Below, one piece after another: positions 15,070-23,011 of a DNA stretch of 23,043 nt. The stretch lies in NCBI GenBank assembly GCA_025927795.1, contig JAICKT010000020.1, forward strand, positions 1-23,043, written 5' to 3'. The translations under genes were made by a program, and so were the position numbers. The stretch is from Parafilimonas sp. Its GTDB lineage: Bacteria > Bacteroidota > Bacteroidia > Chitinophagales > Chitinophagaceae. How positions within the stretch are numbered: position 1 is the first letter of the stretch; every line of letters starts with the position of its first letter. Below the pieces are notes generated by a model. The model was not told where the DNA came from. It did not search any database and worked only from the letters and a program-made list of their open reading frames with translations.

Positions 15070-16635
15070 ATGAAGATGTCGTCAGATAAAATCATTATAA
15101 TTTTCACAGTAGTTTCTGCGGCTTTACTGCAACTTATTGACACCTCGATAGTAAATGTTGCTTTGAACGATATCATGGGAAACCTTGGCGCTTCATTTGA
15201 AGATGCCGGATGGATTATTACAGGTTATGCAATTTCAAATGTGATAATGATTACACTTTCCGGATGGATGAGTGCACGCTTCGGACGTAAATATTATTTT
15301 GCCGCATCTGTGATTGTGTTCACAGTATTTTCTGTATTATGTGGCATATCAACAAACATTTGGGAGTTGGTAGTATTCCGCATTTTACAAGGGATAGGTG
15401 GTGGTGGTCTTTTATCAACGGCACAGGCAATCTTAATCGAAACATTTCCAAAAGAAGAATTAGGGCTTGCAAATGCTATCTATGGTATGGGTGTAATTAT
15501 CGGTCCTGCAATCGGGCCAACACTTGGTGGGTATATAGTTGATAATGCTTCATGGCAATGGATATTTTATATTAATATTCCGTTTGGCATTTTAGCAACC
15601 ATACTCACTTTAGTTTATGTAAAAGAACCCAAAGAAAAAATGCATGCCGGTAAAATGGATTGGCTTGCATTTGTAATGCTGATTGTAGCCATAAGCACTT
15701 TGCAGGTTGTTTTGGAAAAAGGACAAAGCAAGGATTGGTTTGAAACAAATTACATTACCTGGTTTACTGTTATAGCTGCTCTTACATCAATCATTTTTGT
15801 GTGGCGCGAACTTGCAGTCAAAGACCCGATTGTGAACCTGCGATTATTTAATAACCGCTCTTTTACTACAGGTACACTATTCAATTTTGTATTAGGTTTT
15901 GGTTTATATGGAACGACTTTGGTTATTCCCATCATGTGCCAAAGCTTGTTGGGTTTTACGGCTATGCAAACGGGTTTGCTTTTATTACCAGGTAGTTTGG
16001 CAACTGCTTTTATGATGCCTGTTGTTGGTTCACTTTTAAAACGCAATTATATACATCCGGCTATTTATGCAGGCTTGGGTTTAATATTGTTTTTTGTTTT
16101 TTCATACATGATGGGACAGTTTACCACCCAGGTAGGAAGCGGAGATTTTTTTGTGCCTTTAATAATTCGCGGTTTTGCAATGGGTTTAATTTTTATTCCA
16201 CTAACAACTATTTCGCTAGTTAACCTTGAGGGAAAAGAAATTCCACAAGGCACCGCACTAAGTAATATGGTAAGACAATTAGGTGGCTCAATCGGTATTG
16301 CTTTAATAACAACATTTATTAGCAGGCAAACCGTTGTTCACTATACACATCTTTCAGCCAACTTAACACTCACAGATCCATTAACACAACAAAGGTTATC
16401 TACATTAACCAATGGTTTAATAAGCAAAGGTCTCGACCAAACATCTGCAGCACAAGCAGCAAAAGGGATTCTTGCACGTGAAGTAAATGGTCAGGCAAGC
16501 TTTCTTACCTATAAGGATTTGTTTATTTATTTAGGATATTTCTTTCTTGTGCTTGTGCCTGGTTTAATATTTTTCAGAAATAAAAAAAGAGCCAGCCATG
16601 CACAAGAAGAATCAATAGAATGGGCATTGGAATAA
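15070..16635 (+). CDS. DHA2 (EmrB/QacA-type) family multidrug MFS exporter
   Basis: A 521-residue, about 14-helix inner-membrane protein, the length and organisation of the DHA2 drug:proton antiporter subfamily. Helix 1 carries LLQLIDTSIVNVALNDI. Motif A is seen as SGWMSARFGRKYY, and the antiporter motif C region as GVIIGPAIGPTLGGY followed by SWQWIFYINIPFG. It has its own operator (O3) and is closely linked to the TetR gene. No HlyD-type adaptor or TolC-type outer-membrane factor is next to it, unlike many EmrAB-type loci, so it may act alone or with partners encoded elsewhere. ATG 15070 or ATG 15076 could be the start. Confidence 0.93.
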   Translation: MKMSSDKIIIIFTVVSAALLQLIDTSIVNVALNDIMGNLGASFEDAGWIITGYAISNVIMITLSGWMSARFGRKYYFAASVIVFTVFSVLCGISTNIWELVVFRILQGIGGGGLLSTAQAILIETFPKEELGLANAIYGMGVIIGPAIGPTLGGYIVDNASWQWIFYINIPFGILATILTLVYVKEPKEKMHAGKMDWLAFVMLIVAISTLQVVLEKGQSKDWFETNYITWFTVIAALTSIIFVWRELAVKDPIVNLRLFNNRSFTTGTLFNFVLGFGLYGTTLVIPIMCQSLLGFTAMQTGLLLLPGSLATAFMMPVVGSLLKRNYIHPAIYAGLGLILFFVFSYMMGQFTTQVGSGDFFVPLIIRGFAMGLIFIPLTTISLVNLEGKEIPQGTALSNMVRQLGGSIGIALITTFISRQTVVHYTHLSANLTLTDPLTQQRLSTLTNGLISKGLDQTSAAQAAKGILAREVNGQASFLTYKDLFIYLGYFFLVLVPGLIFFRNKKRASHAQEESIEWALE

Positions 16636-16639
16636 TTAT

Positions 16640-16677
16640 CCGCTGGCGGAGTAAATTTACTCCGCCAGCGGTTTTTT
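16640..16677 (+). terminator. Strong intrinsic terminator, 32-bp perfect palindrome
   Basis: The 32 bases at 16640-16671 form a perfect GC-rich palindrome (arms begin CCGCTGGCGGAGTAAA) with an AT centre, followed by TTTTTT at 16672-16677. It ends the exporter transcript and sits 4 bp from its stop, with the convergent VOC gene ending 2 bp beyond. It could also serve the VOC gene weakly from the other side. The GC-rich core in an AT-rich genome may also be a repeated element. Confidence 0.88.
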
Positions 16678-16679
16678 AA

Positions 16680-17174
16680 TCAATTTCCTTCAACTGCTTT
16701 TTCTAATGCAGGTAAGTCAATCTTTACCATTTGCATCATAGCCTGCATTGCACGTTTTGCTTTTACTGGATCTTTATCTGTTATCAACTCTATCAAACGT
16801 ACCGGGGTAATCTGCCACGCTACACCAAATTTATCTTTCAGCCATCCGCATGCTACTTCCTGTCCGCCTTCAGTTAACTTGTTCCAGTAATAATCTACTT
16901 CTTCCTGGTTGTTACAGTTAACAACGAAAGAAATGCCATCAGAAAATTTAAAATGTGGTCCGCCGTTTAATGCTGTAAATTTTTGTCCAAACAATGTAAA
17001 GCTTACTGTCATTACACTGCCTTTTGGTGCAGGCGCTCCTTCGCCATATCTTGATATACTGTCTATTGATGAATCTTTAAAAACTGAAGTGTAAAAATTA
17101 GCTGCTTCTTCTGCATTGTTGTCGAACGTAAGAAATGGTGTAATTTTTTGCGATTCGATTTTTGTGTTTGCCAT
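16680..17174 (-). CDS. VOC superfamily protein, PhnB/3-demethylubiquinone methyltransferase-like
   Basis: A 164-residue small protein of the vicinal oxygen chelate superfamily, PhnB-like group: KITPFLTFDNNAEEAANFYTSVF at the start, then FTLFGQKFTALNGGP and FKFSDGISFVVNC and GWLKDKFGVAWQITP. These proteins form a paired beta-alpha-beta-beta-beta fold, often with a metal or none. The group's annotation as a methyltransferase is historical, and no activity can be inferred. It has its own promoter-like sequence upstream and converges with the exporter. Confidence 0.88.
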   Translation of the reverse strand: MANTKIESQKITPFLTFDNNAEEAANFYTSVFKDSSIDSISRYGEGAPAPKGSVMTVSFTLFGQKFTALNGGPHFKFSDGISFVVNCNNQEEVDYYWNKLTEGGQEVACGWLKDKFGVAWQITPVRLIELITDKDPVKAKRAMQAMMQMVKIDLPALEKAVEGN

Positions 17175-17199
17175 AGTTTTTTGTTTTATGATTACAACA

Positions 17200-17228
17200 C
17201 AAAAGTATTTTTTGCATTATAAAACAAA
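17200..17228 (-). promoter_or_regulatory. Promoter of the VOC gene
   Basis: On the minus strand this reads TTTG (17225-17228), 17 nt, then TACTTTTG (17200-17207), an exact TAnnTTTG match. It is followed by a 25-nt leader before the ATG. The 17-nt spacing is at the short end reported for Bacteroidota. Confidence 0.45.
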
Positions 17229-17269
17229 GATGTAAAACACGACAATTTAAAGGGTTGTTTGCGAAATGA

Positions 17270-17890
17270 TTACTTCTCTGCTTTCACCGGCGCATTATCT
17301 TTTAAATGCCAGCAATACAAGCAACCATACGTTCTGTATGGAGACCATTTGTTTGAAATCTTTATCAATCTTTCACGCAGTTGTTTTTTATCGAGCTTAT
17401 GCAGTTTATAAATTTTAATCATCGCACTTTGCACACCATAATCATCAACAGAAAAAACATCCTCTCTGCCTAAAGCGAACATGAGCAACATTTCCACCGT
17501 CCATTTACCAACACCTTTTATTTGCGTGAGCAATTCAATAATTTCTTCATTACTCATCTTATGCAGTTTGGCATCGGTTATTTTATTTGCCTCAACAAAT
17601 GCAGCAACATTTTTTAGATAATTCGCTTTTGCATTTGATAAGCCTATGCTGCGCAAAGTTTCAATGGATGTATCTGCAATCTGTTTTGCTTTTGGTTCTT
17701 TGTTATTGTATAGGGCGAGAAAACGATTGTAAATAATATCGGCAACTTTTGTATTCAATTGCTGGCTCATAATATTGCCGATAAGTTGCAGCATAATATT
17801 TTTGTGCGGCTGAATGCGTTCATGCAGCGGCTTGTTAATAATAGCAGCAAGTTTTTTATCTTTTTGAAGGTGTAACATGTAATCCATCAT
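17270..17890 (-). CDS. AlkA-like DNA-3-methyladenine glycosylase II family protein
   Basis: A 206-residue HhH-GPD superfamily DNA base-excision enzyme that removes alkylated purines. The helix-hairpin-helix is IKGVGKWTVEMLLMFALG (about residues 124-141). The catalytic aspartate is D150 in the SVDDYGV segment, aligned with D238 of E. coli AlkA. The typical QQLNTKVA helix and a C-terminal WSPYRTYGCLYCWH are present. It is shorter than E. coli AlkA (282 aa) because the N-terminal beta domain is missing, as in many Bacteroidota and Mag-like members. It follows GH25 on the same strand with a 21-bp gap, so co-transcription is likely. Confidence 0.9.
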   Translation of the reverse strand: MMDYMLHLQKDKKLAAIINKPLHERIQPHKNIMLQLIGNIMSQQLNTKVADIIYNRFLALYNNKEPKAKQIADTSIETLRSIGLSNAKANYLKNVAAFVEANKITDAKLHKMSNEEIIELLTQIKGVGKWTVEMLLMFALGREDVFSVDDYGVQSAMIKIYKLHKLDKKQLRERLIKISNKWSPYRTYGCLYCWHLKDNAPVKAEK

Positions 17891-17911
17891 TCAAAAATAA
17901 AAATTCGGCAC

Positions 17912-18709
17912 TCAAAAATTGTGAGGTGGTACAAGTAAGTTTCCGAAGCTAATTGTATCACCGCTGAACACATTAAAATCAACTCTCGTTTTTATGCCGT
18001 TTACTTTGCCTGCAGCATTATGTTGCCAAAACTGCCAGCCATTTTTTATACCTGGATTCTGCTGCACAAAATAATGTGCTACCCAAAGCGGGTAACTGTC
18101 AAAATCACTGCCCAAAAAATTTTTATAAAAACTTAAGTTGGTATAAATAATGGGTTTAACGCCATAATATTTTTCAACTGTTTGCAGCCAAACTAAAATG
18201 CGGCTGCGCATACTATCTGCACGCACACCATATAACTCTTCTATATCAAGAACGGGTGGCAAATCTCCGGCTTGCAATTGCACAGTATTAATAAAATTTT
18301 GTGCCTGTAATTTTCCGCTTTTTGTTGCAAGAAAAAAATGATATGCACCTCTTGTAATATTTGCAGATTTTGCATTTTGCCAGTTGTGTTTAAACTGCCT
18401 GTCAACATTATTTAAACCTTCTGTGGCTTTTATAAATGCAAAGCGAATATTTACATCCTGGTCCTGCATGGCAGCAACTGCCGGCCAGTAAATATTTCCC
18501 TGGTAACTGCTTACATCAATGCCATGAATTTTATAACCGAGTGGAAGCTGTATGGCAAAATCAGGATATAATGCAAAGCGTGCCTCAACTTCTTTTTGAT
18601 GATGATTGTAAGCAAAATAAATATATGCACCCAACGCTGCTACAATGGAAGTAACAATAATAAGCGCCTTATTATTACTTTTCTTTTTCTTTCTTCTGCG
18701 TTTAGGCAT
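17912..18709 (-). CDS. Glycoside hydrolase family 25 lysozyme-like membrane protein
   Basis: A 265-residue protein that hydrolyses peptidoglycan. A very basic N-terminus (residues 3-10, RRRKKKK type) is followed by one membrane segment (about 14-34), so it is probably anchored in the inner membrane with the enzyme in the periplasm. GH25 motifs are complete: D65 (GIDVSSYQGNI), E97 (FIKATEG), GAYHFF, and the catalytic D155-I-E157 pair (PPVLDIEE), then IIYTN and PLWVAHY. No cell-wall-binding repeats are present. It is the first gene of a probable two-gene transcript with the AlkA-like glycosylase. A -7-like TAGTTGTG (18715-18722) lies 5 nt before the ATG. Confidence 0.92.
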   Translation of the reverse strand: MPKRRRKKKKSNNKALIIVTSIVAALGAYIYFAYNHHQKEVEARFALYPDFAIQLPLGYKIHGIDVSSYQGNIYWPAVAAMQDQDVNIRFAFIKATEGLNNVDRQFKHNWQNAKSANITRGAYHFFLATKSGKLQAQNFINTVQLQAGDLPPVLDIEELYGVRADSMRSRILVWLQTVEKYYGVKPIIYTNLSFYKNFLGSDFDSYPLWVAHYFVQQNPGIKNGWQFWQHNAAGKVNGIKTRVDFNVFSGDTISFGNLLVPPHNF

Positions 18710-18714
18710 AAGTG

Positions 18715-18722
18715 CACAACTA
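18715..18722 (-). promoter_or_regulatory. Near-consensus -7 element of the GH25 gene
   Basis: TAGTTGTG on the minus strand matches TAnnTTTG at five of its six fixed positions, with 5 nt to the ATG. It is weaker than the ribF and feoA cases but has the same spacing. Confidence 0.3.
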
Positions 18723-18788
18723 ATGTTGCGCTAATTTATAAGAAGTGATAATTTATAGCGATGATAAAAATTGTGAAAATTATCTGCA

Positions 18789-19838
18789 CTATTTTTTCAA
18801 CGAAGCAATATCAATTACAAAACGATAACGAACATCACCTTTAATCGTGCGTTCGTATGCTTCATTGATGTAGTCTATATTTATCAGTTCAATATCTGAA
18901 ACAATATTCTTTTCTGCGCAGTAATCCAGCATTTCCTGCGTTTCGGGCATGCCGCCAATCATAGAGCCAATAATCGTTCTGCGATTTTTTAATAATTTAA
19001 ACGGATTTAAAGTTGGATGCTCAGATGGTAAACCAACAATTATCATTTTACCATTAAGATTTAACAAATCCAAATATTGTTCATAAGGAACGTTTGCAGA
19101 AACAGTATTCAGCAATACATCAAAGTAGTTGTGATATTTTTTTACTTCCGCTTCATCTTTTGTATTTAAAAATTTATGCGCACCTAAACGTTTTGCATCT
19201 TTTTCTTTTGATGGTGATGTACTGAGCATGGTAACTTCTGCACCAAATGAAACAGCAAACTTTACACCCATGTGTCCGAGACCACCTAAACCAATCACCC
19301 CAACTTTTGTTCCTTCTTTCACGCCAACATAACGCAGCGGCGAATAAGTTGTAATGCCTGCACACAACAAAGGCGCAACGGCTTTCAAATCTAACTTCTC
19401 AGAAATTTTATGTACATATCTTTCGTCAACAACAATCTGTGTTGAATAGCCGCCTTGTGCAACAGTTACACCATCGCGTTCAATGGTGTTGTATGTGCCG
19501 GTCATTCCTTCTACACAATATTGTTCCAGTCCATGATTGCATGGTTCGCAATGTCTGCATGAATCAACCATCACACCCACACCCGCAAGATCACCTGTTT
19601 TAAATTTCTTTACGTTTTTACCAACGTTTACAACTTTGCCAACAATTTCATGACCAGGCACCATTGGATAAATTGAGTCACCCCATTCATCACGCACCTG
19701 GTGAATATCGCTGTGACAAACGCCACAATATAAAATATCAACCTGCACATCATTATCACCAACATCTCTGCGTGAAAATGAAAAAGGAGTTAATGATGAT
19801 TTAGGATTATGTGCGGCGTAAGCTTTTACAGGTATCAT
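18789..19838 (-). CDS. Zinc-dependent NAD(P) alcohol dehydrogenase, YahK/cinnamyl-alcohol dehydrogenase type
   Basis: A 349-residue medium-chain dehydrogenase/reductase. Catalytic-zinc residues are C41 (CGVCHSDIHQ) and H63 (GHE). The structural-zinc lobe shows four cysteines, C94-C97-C100-C108 (CRHCEPCNHGLEQYC). The nucleotide-binding GLGGLG is followed by HMGVKFA. This subfamily reduces a range of aldehydes with NADPH, and the physiological substrate is usually unknown. The gene starts 45 bp after the gcvP stop on the same strand with no obvious promoter between them, so it may be read through from gcvP. Confidence 0.92.
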   Translation of the reverse strand: MIPVKAYAAHNPKSSLTPFSFSRRDVGDNDVQVDILYCGVCHSDIHQVRDEWGDSIYPMVPGHEIVGKVVNVGKNVKKFKTGDLAGVGVMVDSCRHCEPCNHGLEQYCVEGMTGTYNTIERDGVTVAQGGYSTQIVVDERYVHKISEKLDLKAVAPLLCAGITTYSPLRYVGVKEGTKVGVIGLGGLGHMGVKFAVSFGAEVTMLSTSPSKEKDAKRLGAHKFLNTKDEAEVKKYHNYFDVLLNTVSANVPYEQYLDLLNLNGKMIIVGLPSEHPTLNPFKLLKNRRTIIGSMIGGMPETQEMLDYCAEKNIVSDIELINIDYINEAYERTIKGDVRYRFVIDIASLKK

Positions 19839-19883
19839 AATTTTTTATTTTTTTAATGAATTATTACTCACTAATGGCTTTTA

Positions 19884-22800
19884 TTATTCATCCACTGTTT
19901 CGCCTGTGTAAGCACTCACGGGCTCGCACGTGCAAACTAAATTTCTATCGCCATAAGTGTTGTTTACTCTTGCAACTGAAGGCCAAAATTTATTTAGCGT
20001 AACATAGTATAAAGGAAATGCTGCTTCTTTCCTTGTATAAGAATGACTCCATTCGTCTGCACAAACAACAGCTTGTGTATGCGGTGCATTTTTTAATGCA
20101 TTATCTTTTTTATCTCCTTTGCCTTCTTCGATATTTTTTAATTCTTCACGAATGGTAAGCATTGCATCACAAAAACGATCAAGCTCTGCTTTGTCTTCAC
20201 TCTCTGTTGGTTCAATCATGATTGTACCCGGAACAGGAAAGCTCATCGTTGGTGCATGAAATCCATAATCAATTAAACGCTTTGCAATATCTTCTGCTTC
20301 TACTTCTGCTGATTTTTTAAACGGGCGTAAATCAACAATAAATTCATGCGCACAAGTTCCGTTCGTTCCAAGATATAAAATATCATAATCATTTTCCAGT
20401 CTTGCACGCATATAGTTTGCATTGAGAATAGCATATTCACTGGCTTTCTTAACGCCGCTTTTCCCCAACATTCTTATGTATGCATAACTAATAAGTAAGA
20501 TGGATGCAGAACCATAAGGCGCCGCGGAAACAGAAGCCCCCTTCCGACTTCCCCCGGTGGAGGAAGCCACCATCGCACTTACCTCGCCTTGCTGAGATGC
20601 ATTATTATTACTTACTTCTTGGTTAATTGGATTTTGCCCTTCAATTTTTTTGTTATTTGAGTTAATATTTGAACGTTGAATAAGTGAGCCGTGTGCCTGG
20701 GTTTCTCCCCCACCGGGGGAGTTAGAGGGGGCTGGTAAAAATTCTTTGAGATGAGCCTTACAGCAAATCGGTCCCATGCCAGGTCCGCCACCACCATGCG
20801 GAATGGCAAATGTTTTATGCAAATTGAGATGACAAACATCAGCACCAATTAAACCCGGCGCTGTTAAACCAACCTGCGCATTCATGTTTGCACCATCCAT
20901 ATACACCTGCCCGCCATGCTGATGAACAATCTCTGTAATTTCTTTTACGGTTTCTTCATACACACCATACGTGCTTGGATACGTAATCATGATGCCGGCA
21001 AGATTTGCTGCATGTTGTTGTGCTTTTGCTTTCAAATCATTCACATCAATGTATCCATTTTCCAAAGCTTTTACAACCACCACTTTCATTCCCGCCATTA
21101 CTGCAGATGCAGGGTTTGTACCGTGTGCAGAAATAGGAATGAGCATTACATTGCGATGTGCTTCATTATTATTTTCATGATAAGCTCTAATGGTTAACAA
21201 GCCTGCATACTCGCCTTGTGCGCCGCTGTTAGGTTGCAAACTGCACGCATCAAACGCAGTTATCTTACATAAATATTCTTCTAACTCTTTTATGATTTGC
21301 TGATAACCGCCGGCTTGTTCTTTTGGCGCAAACGGATGAATCTTGCTCCAGTGATTCCAGCTTAAAGGCATCATTTCTGTTGCCGCATTTAGTTTCATGG
21401 TACAACTTCCGAGAGAAATCATGGAAGTGTTAAGCGCTAAATCTTTGTTCTCTAAAGATTTTATATAACGCATCATTTCTGTTTCACTGCGATGCAAATT
21501 GAAAACAGGATGCATTAAAAATGTTGAACTGCGTTTTGCAAAAGAAGGAATATGTTCCGGCGCTGCATGTTCTTCTATTTCAAAATGCACCGGGTCAATA
21601 TCATTTTCAAAACAATTAATTAAATCATATAAATCATCAATCATCGTTGTTTCATCCAAAGAAATTCCGATAAGATTTTGATTGATGAAACGAAGATTAA
21701 TTTTTTGCCGTTCTGCTTTTTCTTTTATTGTTTTAATATCATCAGCCTTAACAACAATAGTGTCAAAATAATTTTGTGACAGAAGCTGAAACCCGCGTGC
21801 CGCAATGCTTTCAGCAACAATTTGTGTGAGCACTGCAACACGCTGCGCAATATTTTTCAAACCTTCTGCGCCATGATACACCGCATACATTGCCGCCATG
21901 TTTGCCAGCAATGCCTGTGCCGTGCAAATATTTGATGTTGCTTTTTCACGTTTGATGTGCTGCTCTCTTGTTTGTAAAGCCATGCGCAATGCACGATTAT
22001 TTTGCGCATCAACACTTACACCAATAATGCGACCGGGAATATTTCTTTTGAACTCATCTTTTGCTGCAAAAAATGCTGCATGCGGACCGCCATAACCCAA
22101 CGGCACGCCAAAACGTTGCGCAGAACCAACCGCACAATCTGCATCCAGTTCACCCGGCGGCGTTAATAATGTTAATGCAAGCAAATCAGTTGCCATTGCC
22201 ACAAAAGCATTGTTGCTGTGCACCTGGTGAATAAATTCGCGATAATCTTCAATTGAGCCTTTATCATTTGGATACTGAACTATCGCTCCAAAAAAAGATT
22301 TATCAATTGCAGCAGTTTTATAATCACCAAAAATTAATTCAACGCCTATGGGTTTTGCTCTTGTAATTAATACATCTTTTGTTTGCGGAAAAATTTCATG
22401 GTCAACAAAAAATTTTGCACGTTCAATATGGTCATGGTCGCGGTTGAGTAAATTAAAAAACATCGTCATCGCTTCTGCAGCTGCAGTTGCTTCATCTAAC
22501 AAAGAAGCATTGGCAATGGGCAGCGCAGTTAAATCGCTTACCATCGTTTGAAAATTCAGCAAACTTTCCAAACGACCCTGCGAAATCTCAGCCTGGTAAG
22601 GTGTGTATTGCGTGTACCAGCCCGGGTTTTCAAACACATTACGTAAAATAACCGAAGGCGTTATTGTATCATAATAACCCTGACCAATATAATTTTTAAA
22701 AATTTTATTTTTTAGAGAAATATTTTTGATATGTTGAAGATATTCATGTTCGCTCATGGCTTCCGGCAACTGTAATTCACCTTTCATGCGAATGGTTGAA

Positions 22801-22931
22801 GGCACTGTTTTATCTATCAGTTCATTCAAATTATTTGCGCCAATAACCTTCAGCATTTCACTGGTTTCATGCTCATCCGGTCCAATATGTCTATGAGAAA
22901 ATTCCTTTGACTGCGATTCAAATAAATTCAT
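19884..22931 (-). CDS. gcvP: Glycine dehydrogenase (decarboxylating), P-protein, with an in-frame insertion
   Basis: A 1015-residue one-chain P-protein of the glycine cleavage system. It decarboxylates glycine using PLP and passes the aminomethyl group to GcvH. The N-terminal half begins with FSHRHIGPDEHE. The PLP lysine is K706 in HLNLHKTFAIPHGGGGPG. The family is normally about 950-960 residues, and the excess of about 60 comes from residues 734-799. That segment is a Ser/Asn/Gln/Gly-rich stretch between KEFLP and SVSAAPYGSAS, and it corresponds to a palindromic DNA element. The frame stays open across the whole gene, so the protein could be functional with a surface loop. gcvH and gcvT are not in the window. 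Confidence 0.93.
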   Translation of the reverse strand: MNLFESQSKEFSHRHIGPDEHETSEMLKVIGANNLNELIDKTVPSTIRMKGELQLPEAMSEHEYLQHIKNISLKNKIFKNYIGQGYYDTITPSVILRNVFENPGWYTQYTPYQAEISQGRLESLLNFQTMVSDLTALPIANASLLDEATAAAEAMTMFFNLLNRDHDHIERAKFFVDHEIFPQTKDVLITRAKPIGVELIFGDYKTAAIDKSFFGAIVQYPNDKGSIEDYREFIHQVHSNNAFVAMATDLLALTLLTPPGELDADCAVGSAQRFGVPLGYGGPHAAFFAAKDEFKRNIPGRIIGVSVDAQNNRALRMALQTREQHIKREKATSNICTAQALLANMAAMYAVYHGAEGLKNIAQRVAVLTQIVAESIAARGFQLLSQNYFDTIVVKADDIKTIKEKAERQKINLRFINQNLIGISLDETTMIDDLYDLINCFENDIDPVHFEIEEHAAPEHIPSFAKRSSTFLMHPVFNLHRSETEMMRYIKSLENKDLALNTSMISLGSCTMKLNAATEMMPLSWNHWSKIHPFAPKEQAGGYQQIIKELEEYLCKITAFDACSLQPNSGAQGEYAGLLTIRAYHENNNEAHRNVMLIPISAHGTNPASAVMAGMKVVVVKALENGYIDVNDLKAKAQQHAANLAGIMITYPSTYGVYEETVKEITEIVHQHGGQVYMDGANMNAQVGLTAPGLIGADVCHLNLHKTFAIPHGGGGPGMGPICCKAHLKEFLPAPSNSPGGGETQAHGSLIQRSNINSNNKKIEGQNPINQEVSNNNASQQGEVSAMVASSTGGSRKGASVSAAPYGSASILLISYAYIRMLGKSGVKKASEYAILNANYMRARLENDYDILYLGTNGTCAHEFIVDLRPFKKSAEVEAEDIAKRLIDYGFHAPTMSFPVPGTIMIEPTESEDKAELDRFCDAMLTIREELKNIEEGKGDKKDNALKNAPHTQAVVCADEWSHSYTRKEAAFPLYYVTLNKFWPSVARVNNTYGDRNLVCTCEPVSAYTGETVDE
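20535..20571. repeat. Left terminal inverted repeat of the gcvP element
   Basis: The sequence from AGCCCCC (20535-20541) to CCACC (20567-20571) contains the imperfect hairpin CTTCCCCC-GGT-GGAGGAAG (20548-20566). It is inverted relative to 20699-20733. Confidence 0.6.
20699..20733. repeat. Right terminal inverted repeat of the gcvP element
   Basis: GGGTTTCTCCCCCACCGGGG and onward to GGGGGCT (20727-20733). It contains a 7-bp perfect hairpin CTCCCCC/GGGGGAG with a 3-nt loop (20705-20721) and pairs with the left repeat. Confidence 0.6.
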
Positions 22932-22980
22932 ATTTCTGTTACTTGTAAATTATAGTTGAAAAGAAAATAAAAAAGAAGCG

Positions 22981-23011
22981 CAAAGTTAAGCACTAACGGT
23001 TGTTATTAAAA
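22981..23011 (-). promoter_or_regulatory. gcvP promoter, Bacteroidota type
   Basis: The minus strand has TAACTTTG (22981-22988), an exact TAnnTTTG -7 element, preceded by 19 nt and TTTT (23008-23011), where TTTG is expected. The leader to the ATG at 22931 is about 45 nt. No riboswitch-like fold is evident in it. The remainder of 22932-23043 shows nothing else. Confidence 0.5.

Larger units (their letters stand above)
20535..20733 (-). mobile_element. Palindromic MITE-like element inserted in-frame in gcvP
   Basis: About 199 bp with imperfect terminal inverted repeats of roughly 37-44 bp: left 20535-~20578 begins AGCCCCCTTCCGACTTCCCC, and right (20733 back to ~20690, reverse complement) begins AGCCCCCTCTAACTCCCCCG. 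Both contain the same CCCCCGGTGG core. Each end also folds on itself: CTCCCCC-GGT-GGGGGAG on the right, and an 8-bp stem with one wobble on the left. The middle, about 110 bp, is AT-rich. It encodes exactly 66 codons (734-799) in the gcvP frame without a stop. No transposase and no clear target-site duplication are seen. Confidence 0.65.

Noticed and set aside
16475..16480. CACGTG inside the exporter gene, as a possible second parS site
   Set aside because: It matches only 12 of 16 consensus bases and is explained by the coding sequence (Ala-Arg-Glu).
19927..19932. CACGTG near the 3' end of gcvP
   Set aside because: The flanking bases disagree with the parS consensus, and it lies in the conserved C-terminal coding region of gcvP.
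20612..20848. A second open frame on the minus strand through the gcvP element
   Set aside because: It overlaps gcvP in another frame, ends inside the element and has no family features; the gcvP frame explains the sequence.
19884..22931. gcvP as a pseudogene broken by an insertion
   Set aside because: The frame is open throughout, the catalytic lysine and flanking motifs are intact, and the insert is a multiple of three, so there is no sign of decay.
22932..22980. Possible glycine riboswitch in the gcvP leader
   Set aside because: The leader is only about 45 nt, too short for the tandem glycine aptamer, and no fold is visible.
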